Shown: positions 45,001 through 57,000 of the stretch, in pieces
How the letters are laid out: every line of letters begins with the position of its first letter
How positions within the stretch are numbered: the stretch's first letter is position 1
NCBI GenBank assembly: GCA_963971285.1
Contig: OZ020244.1
Location: forward strand, 26,598,001-26,662,000
Length of the DNA: 64,000 nucleotides
Direction of reading: 5' to 3'
Origin: Astropecten irregularis
Taxonomy: Eukaryota; Echinodermata; Asteroidea; Paxillosida; Astropectinidae
Program-made: the position numbers and the translations under genes
The notes under the pieces: generated by a model
What the model saw: only the letters and a program-made list of their open reading frames with translations
Database searches by the model: none
Told to the model about the DNA's origin: nothing

Positions 45001-48000
45001 GTGCTTCATTGTATTAACCAGCAATGGCAAAAATCAAAAGTGTAGTTGTATAATTTATACAAAAAATACTCCCAATGAAAAGGAATTAATGTACAGTACG
45101 CACATGTATGTGCATACTTTAATGCTGATGTGAAAAGATACATTGCAAATCTTTGACTTCATACATAATGACAACAACACTTTGCTGATCATGTATACAT
45201 TACACCTCGTACAGTACCCACAACCTATTCAATGTCAAAAGAAATTGAGCTTTCCTTAGCAACCACAACAACATTTGCAAAACTTACTCTGTTGCATGCC
45301 ATACAAATAAACGCACTGTGCACATATCATACATGTACAATGGGACACCTTGACAATATAAAGTGTGTGTGTAGTGAGGGACTTTGCAATAATGCTGTAG
45401 ATATATGTGTTGTGAGTGAACGGTAATTCTGAAAAGAGCCGTAAAAACCAGTAAAGTTTCTGAGTCTTTTCAGGATTGCAAATCACTCGTGGAGCTAGAT
45501 TATATGCATGAATGGTTTTTCATTATTAAAGGGAAGAGGAATTAATTACACCATTTATATCATGTACACAGCAAACCTTCAAAACTCATAAAACATTCGG
45601 TTAGGGCATAAAAGTTTACCACAAGCGCCAAAACATTCAGAACAATCTGTTAAGATTGGTTTCTGCTCACCGCAGTGTTTTCATCGGACATTTGGAGAAA
45701 GCAGTTACAGGGTAGGTGAGACTCTGCTGCATAAAATGACTAATTATCACTTGAGATCAGACATGTGAAAGGCCAGGTTCAGAGTTCATCCTTGCTTAAA
45801 AAAAACCTGAAAGCAAGCTTCGTTATTTGCAGTCTTTTTTCTGCATACCCTGCAAATATTGAAGTTGTCTGCTCTGCAAAAACAGGATTAAATCTGGGTT
45901 TGAAAAAAGGTTGTTAAATTAGTTACTGTTCAGGCAGATTTATTTCTGTGCGAATTCTGTCATAATCTGCTTTTCATTCTGTCATTTCCAGAGAAAGAGA
46001 TGATTTATGATGCGGCAGGCAAAAATATCTACTTGGCCGGATGCAAACAAGAAGGTACATTATAATAATGAATTGACTTTGGTTATTTTATTAAATTTGT
46101 AAGTTTTATTTATTTATTTTTTTCTGTGACTACAAACCACTTTGTTTCTTTAAAGGTAATTTCAAACTTTGGTTTTTGTCAAAAAAAAAAGCACAGTCAT
46201 GGGCAAAAATATCAAGGAAGATACAGCAAAGATCTTCCAAATTTCCAGTCCCATACGGTGCCCATTTTTTTGAGAAAATAGTGAAAAACGCCCACGGTAT
46301 TTAAAAAGTCTTTTCAACAATGGTTACTTTTTATCTTTCGAAGATCAAAATTGTTTTTGGTCATTAGTAAGTTGGTGTCACTCAGTGGATAAATACTGCA
46401 TTTCAGGCAGAAACATATTAATAATATGTTTCTACTGTACCATCTTTATACCCTAAAAGTTCAGGTAAATCTATGAAGAATTCTGTTTCGGTATGCTACC
46501 ATGATGATAGTATGATAGTGCCTTTAAAGTGGAAAAAAATTAGAAAGAAAAGAATAGAAATGTATACAATAATAATAGTAATGGTAATAATAATTTTCTG
46601 TTGCTGGGTATTTTCTTATTTCAAGTTGCAATCTATTCCATAGTCTCTGGGGGCTGCACAAAGTAATGTATAAAGATTCAATGATTTTAGGGGCTGGAAC
46701 AGAGACACAAAGAACAATGATTTAATTAGAATGTCTATAATTACCAAATTGTTTTAAAAGGTTAATTAGTGAGTTATTTCATTTCGTATATGATTGTTTG
46801 TCAGTCACTGGGGGTGTTTGTGTGTTTGTCTCAGGTGTGGATCCTGCTCGTTACGTTGTGAGACACCTGCATGATACAACATTCAAAATGAGACATCGGT
46901 ACATCAGCATGCAAGCACTGATCCCATTGGCCAAGGCTTTCCAGGTACCCGTGTCGGCTGGTTGCCATCTTGCTTTACATGTATAATCCTAACTCCGATC
47001 CCTGAAGGTGCCTACGACAAAGAGCTGGGGCTAATTTCACAGAGCTGCTTAAGCACAAAAATTGTTTAAAGCTTGAAAAGTCTTCCTTGATCAAACAGGA
47101 CTACCAATGTGATGTTTACTGCTTTTGACTTGTATTTGGCCATTGTTGAATGAGCATAACATTCACAAGGTGTTTCAGTTCAGTTCAGTTCATATTTATT
47201 GTAATTGTCCATATACATGCAGGCATAGAGGGGAAATTTGCTTTGCTAATTCATAAGCTATATTTTGACTGGCACACTGATTTTATTGACTAAAGTTTTT
47301 GATGCTTAAGCAAATTTTTGTGCTTAAGCAGCTCTGTGATATTGGCACATGTTACCACAGTCTCCAAAAGGGGGACTTGATCGTAAACCAGACATTGTGC
47401 ACACAACATATTGCACCAATTGATTTCACTGAACTACATTTATCTTAATGAAATGTCATGGGAATGTTCACTGAAGTCAAACAGTTATGGATGTTTTCTT
47501 AATGAGTGAACTCTGATTGCGATGACCGTCTTGGTCAATCTAGATGGTTAATGATTAGAACGAATGCTTTCATTTAACAAAATAGATTGCCGTAAACATT
47601 TGATGCAGTGATCAGGAATCCTAATTAAGTTGGAAAGAATAAAACGTGTCTGCTTATGAAACATACTGATATTATAATATTCAAGTCCCCTTTCAAGTTT
47701 TATGTTCCATTTTCTGGCTGTACGAAGGTAATTAATCGACAGCATTTCTTCCCATGCGTGATTCTGTGAATTTGTCATTTCTTTTGGAACAGAAAAACAC
47801 CTGTACAGAGAGCCTGGATTTGAGCGACAACCACCTAGGGGGCGATGGTGGAGCCATCATAGCTTATATGATGAGAGACAACTGCTACATCACCCAGCTG
47901 GTAAGGGTGCCCCAAAAAATCTATGTCATTTGTAAATTTCATTTTGCATTATTTCCATTCTGTACCGGAAAATTGAAATGCAAGATAGAAATATCTGAAT

Positions 48001-51000
48001 AATAAAAATGAAAATGTACAATGAAGTTATTGTCAGCACATAAATGGAGGCATAGTCGAGAAGCCAAAACTTGTGTAAAGATGCCTTGAAAATAACTACC
48101 TATGAGGTACTATTAAGTACCAGCAAGTATATTAAGCCAGCAATTATAAATAAAGAAAAATGTATGTTTTCCCAGTTATGATTTTGGTTGTAATAAAATT
48201 GTCATGTTTCAAAATAAACGTATGTATAATGTAATGCAGGGTGGTGATGGATGAACCATGAAGCTTAGACATGTACATGTGTATGTAAAGTTTATAACTA
48301 CCGGTTCATGAACTAGTAGGAACTTGGTTGTTGACACATTGTCATGTTTTAAGGACTCGTTACGCTGCATTATGTACTGTGTAATCTTGCAATGCCTAAC
48401 ACCTTGAGATTGGCCATAATAGTGGACTGGAGGTTATTTACTCCCCTAGTCTACGTATTTGAAGTTGACCCATTTACCATTGTTTTTTGTCTCCCGCACA
48501 GGATGTTTCTGAGAATCAGATGAGATCTAAAGGAGCGTCCGGATTTGCCTCTATGCTGGAGACCAATTACACCCTCAAGACCCTCTGCCTTAGAGGTAAT
48601 AAGACCTGGGGCCAATTTCATGGCAAGCATAGAATCGGCACTAAAAGCAGGCAATTCTGTGCTTACAAGATTCTATTTCACGGATAAGCAAGGAATTTTC
48701 AGTTGTGCTCATGTGCAGCTGGCGTCACTATAGATCTAATTGCTTACTCGGTTAGCTTAGAAAATCAATGCTAATTCCCCCTTAAGCATAAATAGGGATC
48801 TTAACCACAGAATACTGTGGTATAAGCAGAGCCTTGAAATGAAAAAGTCTCAGCTTATAAAACAAAACAAAATGACTTATTTTGAACTTTTTCATTGACA
48901 AAGATACATATATATACCGGTACGTAATAAATAATTTGATTTGAAATTGTAATCTATGGGGTGGGGCAATTTTAACTTCTTTTTATTAAAGGTAGTATCA
49001 TACTTTGGTAGCATACCAAAACCTGACTACAGAATTCTACGGATTTACCTATACCATACAATGCAAGGTAATGATGGTGATGGTAGAAACATACCCTTAA
49101 CATACCTGCCAACCATTCCTCTTTTGGAGGAATCATTCCTCTTTTGGGGTAAGAATGTATCACTTTTTACAAGCTCTTGACAACAGATTCCGATTTTTGG
49201 CTTGGAAAAACACATGTATTGCTATGTAGTTTGCTCTGTGATTCCTCTTTTTTAGTAGAAGTATTCTGAATTTCCTTTAAGATAGGTTGGCAGCTATGCG
49301 TTAAAAGAAAAGAGTAAAACCAGTGACTCAAATTATTTTTGATCTTTTAAAGATCAAAAGAGAAAAGAAATACTGTGGCTGTTTTTCATTTGTTTTCTCA
49401 AAAAGTGGACACCGTACATGTACGAGACTGAACTTTTCACAGATGACCATAATACTGTATCTTTCTTGATATTTTTGCCCATGAATCTCATTTCTCTTTG
49501 ACAAAAACCAAAGTTTGCTACTACCTTGAAATCAAAGAAGTTTGCCAGTGAAGGAAACTCTCAGTGTGGAGCGACTTCAAGAATGGCTCGATTTGCATGC
49601 TAGCAATACAATGTGGCAATTGAAATGTGATTATTCCGACTGCAGATTAATGTTCATTTTAATAGGGCTCCACAATCGTGACATCACATTCAGATGTTCG
49701 GACAAACAAGTCGCACGTTGCCCAATTAACTTACAAGTAAATGTTGTGATATTTGTCCGATCGAACATCCGGGTAACTATAGCTGTCGATATAAAGGGCG
49801 CATCGATAAAAAGCTCGAGCGCGAAGCCCTATTAGAGATCAAAGTCTTTATTACATCTCGGAATAAGTTGTCTTTATTTTCCTTCCCCTAATCGATTTTT
49901 TGTCATCCTTTGCTTCAGCCAATCATCTGACGGACAGAGATGCACTCCGACTGTCCGAGGGTCTGAAGAGCAACAGTACACTGACACAGATTGACCTGAG
50001 TTATAATGACATTGGGGAGCTGGCTGGCGTGCACCTCGCAGCTGCCTTGGTGAGTTCCGCAAAGTCAAAGACATCCATCATATCCATGTACAGTGTATGA
50101 TTAAGGTTGGGACAGGATTTGTACAATAATGCAGCATCAGCACACTTGTACCTTTCCTTCATGCTATATAATGAACAGACAATTTACATTTTGACTTTTT
50201 GTTCTTCAAATTAGCTCATAAATTGATCTCTGTAATTTAAATTGGAAATGACAACATGGTCATTCAGGAGTAGTAAGAAAATGCAATAGAGACTACTACA
50301 TGTACAACATTGTGATACATCCATATATGTGCATGAACAGCACAGCATGCAAATCCTGCCTTAATTAACCCGATGGACAGACCATAATATGCAGGCTCCA
50401 ACTCTGTCAAAATTGCTTTCATTACATATGATGAGTGACAAATAGTTGTGTGTACACAATCTGTAGCCGCCAATTTCCTTGTCTGTTAATCATGAAACCA
50501 GTAATATAAAGGCTGACTTCTACGTACGTGCTATGTTATGTTTGTACTTTGTACATGTGCACTCTATACTGTATAGAACACAGTGGTACAGTATATTCTT
50601 CTTAAATGTGCACACTGTCCACACATAAAAGAATACATTTAGAATGATACACAAAACAGTTATGAAAAATATCACATTCCGGCTCATATAGCTTAGCATT
50701 TGAGTAACGTTATCCAGGCTGACCGTGCTCTGATATATTTGCAAACCCCTCCAACACACTGCCATATCTCCTAGCAACAGAGCAACGGATAGGCAGTTGA
50801 ATATATACTGTTTAAACAATCTGGTCCCTGTTTAAACATCAACCCCAAATCCAATTATATGTATAGCTTGAAACTATAAACTCAAGTTCTGCAAATTGAA
50901 TTATGTTTGTAACATGGAGGTTTGCAAGTCTGGAAATAAACGATGGCCACAGAGGTTTTGGTCTTCATTGCCCTGGTTCTTGGCCTTGGTGCCCCTTCAA

Positions 51001-54000
51001 ATGTTCCCATAGACATTATGATTTTCCAACGGAAGTGCCTCTTGTCGGCAATGGAAAATTGGCCTTGCCCTCACCAAACCTTATTTCCAGCCCTGGGTTT
51101 GAAAACGACATAGTTACTCCTATTTTATTTTTTGTGTGTTATTATTTTTTTGTGACATTAGGAGAATATATTATTGTTGGACGATATGAATAATTATTTA
51201 AAGGGATTGCAGTTGCCATGGTTGCATTCTGATTTAATTTGGACTACACAATTCAAATTGAGCACCTTCCCTTTCTTAGAAATGAAAAAAGATTTTTCTG
51301 AAATTAATCATCTTAGCCCAAACCTGGTCCCAGAAATTATGTGTGTTTCCTGGTAGCATTGATGAGAGCTTGCGCTCTGTTATGTTTAGCAATTGGTACA
51401 CAACCTCTTCATGCAGTCTGCATTAATTATTGACTGACACAGACCAGTGAGTCTGACACTGATTATTCACATCTCCTAATTGGTTGTTAGCACTTTGGAC
51501 TTCTGTTATAAATTGTTGTTGTTCTTTGGTCCAATTAATACCTCCTTCGTGAAGATGTTCTGAATAAAGAACGAAATTGGTGCTGGGATTTTTATCCGGT
51601 TAAATGTTAACTGACCCGGATTTCATTATCCGGTTGACAAATTTCCACAAACTGAAACTGAAAGGGACGAACCTTTGGCTCAATTGCTCAACAACCCAAA
51701 AAGTGTGAACTGTAGAATTTTAGTCAGTTATTTTGTCCATTTTGCCAAACTTGTAGAAACACGCTTTTCACATACTGGATCTAACAGAAACATTGTGTAC
51801 TGGATCTAAATGCGCCTTGATCTAAAGCATAACATTGTAAGCATTCTGAAAGCGACGATCACATTAAATACAGTGTATAAGCCATAAATCGCACAAGTTG
51901 CACATGTACATCTAGGTTAACCTTTTTTTAAATTTTATTATTTTTTTTTTGCAATTAGTAACCTTACCAGATTTTGCCCAGCACTAAAAGAAAACATAGT
52001 ATCAAAAATGGCTCCCTTTGGAGTTTGTGTAATATTGAGTTACATTGATGAATTTTTTTCTTATCCTATGCTGCTATACCTCATTCCTGAAGATGTTCTG
52101 AACATGCTGAATAAAGAACGAATACAGTCAAAAATGGCTGCCCTTAGTCTTTTGAGTTTGTGTAATATTGAGTCATTGATTTTGTTTGTCTTTGTATCCT
52201 AGGCGGCTAATGATGGCTTGATCTATCTTGATCTGAAGTGGAATGGAGTACGAGGCAAAGGAATCTTGGCCATTGCAAATGCCCTCAAGGTAAGGGTTGC
52301 ATATTCACATTAAGAAATGCAAATTCATGGACGCCGATGATACGAGACATATTCAATGTCATTTTGAGGGAGGAGAAGGAAAACTGATGGAAATGCAAGG
52401 CTTGGATCTGTGAGATGGGGATGTTTTCGTTCCAGTGCTCTATCAACTGAGCCATCCAGCCCTGTGCTAGCATTTTCCAAACTGTTCAGTCACCTTCTTT
52501 GTTGCAAGTCAAGTCAGAATACGGGCGTTTCACAATAGTGCGCCACCATGCATGCCATGAGTTTGCAACGCCTTGGCCATTTTGTCGACAAACTGCGCAT
52601 CTTTTCGACAAAATTAATTCCGCATATTGTGATTGGCCAACGCATTGCCAACTCATGCATGGTGGCGCTCTATTGTGAATCGTCAATATTAGTCATGAAA
52701 GCATGCATACAGCTACCAGATGACTATACTGCAATATCAACCATGCTGCAAACCTGAGAAACATATTGGGGATCTCTCAAATGTAATTATTATTTCAGAA
52801 ATGTTTCAATATCGTGCAATATTTGAGTCGTAGAGAAAAGTTTCCCAACTATATCTACTTGCAGTACTATCCTTCTGTGTTTCCATCAAGAGACTACGAC
52901 AACTGCTGGAACCACAGGGATGTTTTAGATTAACCCTTTGGTTCACCGTCGGAACTTATCTAACCAACCAACAAGCATCATATGATTTGTTTCTTTTTTT
53001 TCAACGGCGAATTATTATTTAGGTCAATACAGCCCTTGAGGTCTTGGATCTATCACATAATGGCGTCACTCTACCAGGCTGCACGGCATTCCTACAAGCA
53101 CTGAAAGCCAATACAGGACTCAAGGTACTAGACTTGAGGTGAGGCTGGACTTGAAATATTTTTTTCTGTTTGGTGTTGTTGTTGTTGTTTTTGTTTTTAG
53201 AGTTACTGGCTCTTTTCATCATGCAGAGCCACTCAGTCTGAAAAGATTTAATACATGGTTGCCTGTCTGTTTCAGACACTCGGGATTAGTGATCCTGCAG
53301 CTGCTCCAGATCTTCATTTTAGCGTATCCTGCATGGGACGTGGATCTGCAAGATTACTGATTGTGTGTCTGAAACAAACAGGCCCACATGTATGTGTCAC
53401 CACTGATATAACCTACAACCATGACATTGTGAGCCCTCCATGCAAACCTTCAAATGTCTCTTTTTCCTTTTTTTTTGTTTTCGGGTCAAAAACCAGATTT
53501 ACTTTTTAATCATTTTTGGTCACGAGTAATATGCTTATATAATTACATGTGTGACTTTTAAAATGCTTTCTTTTGTCATCCTTTTGCCGCAGCTCCAACC
53601 ACATCAACACCCCAGGAGCCAAGAAATTGTCTCTTGGAATCAAGAAAAATACAACCTTAGAAGCATTACTGGTAAGTGGATAAATTTCTGCACTATATGT
53701 ATTAACAAAATATAACATGTTTAAAGGTAGTATCATACTTTGGTAGCAGATCGAAACAGAGTTCTCCACATATTTACCTATAACTTACAGGGTATAAAAT
53801 TGCTAATGGTAGAAACATGTTATCGTTAACTTTTTTCTGCCTGAAATGCTGTATTTATCCAGAAAAGAGTAAAAACAATGACCCCCCAAAAAAAGATAAA
53901 AAATAATGGTGGACAAATAAACAAATTCCTTTGGCCATTTGGCGTTTTTCACTGGTTTCTCAAAAAGTGGGTAGGGCTGTCCATTTACGAATAATTTAGT

Positions 54001-57000
54001 ATTCGCAAATCGAGAAAAAAATTGATCGAATATTCGAATATTCGAAAAAAATCGCAATTCAATGTAAAACATAAGAAAATAAAAATATGAAAGTACGTTG
54101 CGTAATGGCTGCTGGTAGCTATCGGGGCGCCGCACCAGGCGTGCTAGACAATTACACATCATGAACAGATCCTATCAAAACACCCTGCCTTTTTAGCAGA
54201 TTTTTAATAAGTTACAGAATGATGTTATCCGCTATTTCTACCAACACGCCATTAACAGGCCAAGCAAAATAATAATAATCTTTTTTCCGACATCGAGCAC
54301 CCACATCGAACACATTATGTAGGCCGTATGCATTGTTGTATCGTTGCGAGATCCCCATATTCTGACCGTACCGTCTTCTAAAATAGTACTGTAAATCACT
54401 TTTTTCTGGTCACCTAAATCTTACTTCAATTTGGTTATTTTGTCCATCTGGCCAAGTAGAAACACACTTTTCAGTTCACCGAATTAATTCCAAAAACGAA
54501 CGGTAAAAAATCCTCCAAAAGCGACGATCGTATTCATATCGCACGCAACGCTACATGCATCATGCATGCACACCACATGCAGCCTAGCCAGCCATCGTGC
54601 ATGACTGGTATCTGCGCGCGTAATAGCGAGAACTTCACACAGCACATAGCGTGCATCAGTACATGTGCACAGTACACATCGAATGTACAATGTGTGTATG
54701 TCACATGCACGGTGAAATAGCGCTCGGACGGTACCGCAGATCGTGGATGGCTTTGGTACCATGGATCGCGGCCGGCTTCAATGCATTTTGCGGTATAAAA
54801 TCTGCTTTTGGCATCGCGTTAATTTTTTCTTGAATATTCGAACGGGCAAAATATTATTCGAATATTCGAGTGATGAACGAATATTCGAATATTCGATATA
54901 TTCGAGACAGCCCTAAAAGTGGGCACCGTATGGGACTGGGAATTTAACAGATGACTGTTATTGTATCTTTCTTGCCCATGAATCTGCATTTCTTTGACAT
55001 AAACCAAAGTATGAACGAACATTTCGATGTGAAATATACAAAATTTCTGGCAAGATTTGGCACTGGCAGACTGGATGGTATACATGTAGTTCACCTTGTC
55101 TCCGATCTTCTTGGTGGACATTCTGCTGTAAATTTGGCTTTAATTTGTCTTGGTTGTTTTCTACACAGCTTGGTGGTAACCCCATTGGCGATGAAGGAGT
55201 ACTGGCCTTGATCAAAGCCTGTCCCTACAGCACCAGCCTGAAGCTGCTTAGCCTACAGGTAAATTGATTTAGCTACCGGTATACCAACATACATGACATA
55301 TGAATTAGATCAACCAGAACACCAACCAGGCATCAACTGTACAGGGTTTCCAAGAAAAAAAACTCTGAGATTTGTCAATGTTTAATCCTATTTTGATTTC
55401 ACTTTTGAATAATAAATGACACATATCTGGAAAGCTTATTTCTTCAGCTTTCATTTGATACCATTCATATGATGCATACTTCACGCATGAGTGAGTAAAG
55501 ACAATATGAAGCAAGGCTTTAAAAAAATAAAATAAAAACATCTTGTGCAAAATACTTTTCCTTCAAATTGTCTTTAATTTTTAATACACACTCATGTGTG
55601 AAGTATGTATCATATGAATGGTATCAAATTAAAGTTGAGGGAATAAGCTTTCAAGTTATGTGTCAATTACTATTCAAAATTGAAATTAAAGTAGAATTAA
55701 ACATTGACAAATCTCGGTTTCGGTTTTTTGAGACACCTGTATACAAACTACCCAATGTGAGAGACCACACAGGCTTATCATTATGTGTTGAAACACCAAC
55801 TGCATGCACAGTTCTAGAGCCAAAATGTTGGGGGGATAGAAGAGCCATGAATTTTTTGGGGGACTGGAACTTCAAGAAGATCCACTTATTTTGGGGGCTA
55901 GACCCTTCTTCTAACACACGTTTCTGTTATATTTTATGTAACTGAAAAGTTCCAGAAGTTTTCGGCATTTCTTTTTCGATTGCATGAACCGCCACTGACC
56001 AACTGGGCACACACTTCCCAACGCACAACCCAATGTGAAATTGAACACCAATCATACACAGGCTGATATACTTGGCAAAGCTGGAGCCTTTTTTCGGCTT
56101 TGGCATGTGGCGGAATCCCATTGTTTCATTTTGTAGGCCTCAAATGGCAATAGCGAAATAAGTCTTACGCCTAGATAGCCTCAAGCCTGGTTTTGTAAAG
56201 GCCTGATCGATGCACTGGATCAAATCCTATTGATGAACAAACTGTGTGGAGTAGGTTTCCAGACCTTGTGGAATTGTGGTAGAACCATTTTAATACTGTT
56301 TGTTTTTGTATGCAGGAGATCACGCTGTCATTGGTGGTTCATCAGAAGATGAACGAAGTACAAGAAGCGAGCAATCTTCTGATTCTGTGCCGAGATTACA
56401 GCGGACACAAGCGTACTGTGGTAAGACGGACATGCTACACTGTAGCAATTTCTATGGGGTCTGGGCAAAATTTGTATCTGATGTCTACAGTTTAAATAAA
56501 GAGGACAAATGATGGATGATTCGAAAAAACATCATTCAACGTCAATTTCCAACTCCATCTTCCAGTGTTGATTTCCAACTGATCTTCCAACTTCAATTTC
56601 TAACATCAATTTCCCAATTTCATCTTCCAACATGTCCAACGTCAATTTTCAACTTCGTCCCCGAATGCCGATTTCCAACTTCATCTTCCAATGTCGCTTT
56701 TTAGCTTCATCTTCCAACATCAATTTCTATCATCAATTTTCCAACTTCATCTTCCAATGACGATTTCCAACATCAATTTCCAACAAAGAAAAAATTGACT
56801 GGAGCAGGATTCAAACCAGCGACTCCTGGAAACTGTCAGGGGTACCGGCATTCAACCAAATGAGCTATCGAGCCCTATGTGGGCGGTGTCCCCAATAGTC
56901 AATTATTTTTGTTCATTTGACAGTAAGATGCCATGAACCACTCACATACTGCTATATAGGCAAAGGAAAGATATGCGCAGCATTGGCTATGCTGCAACCT

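Noticed and set aside
50890-51360. Frames around a CCCTGGTTCTTGGCCTTGGT block
   Set aside because: The block looks like repeat sequence within intron 8 of the LRR gene and has no coding features.
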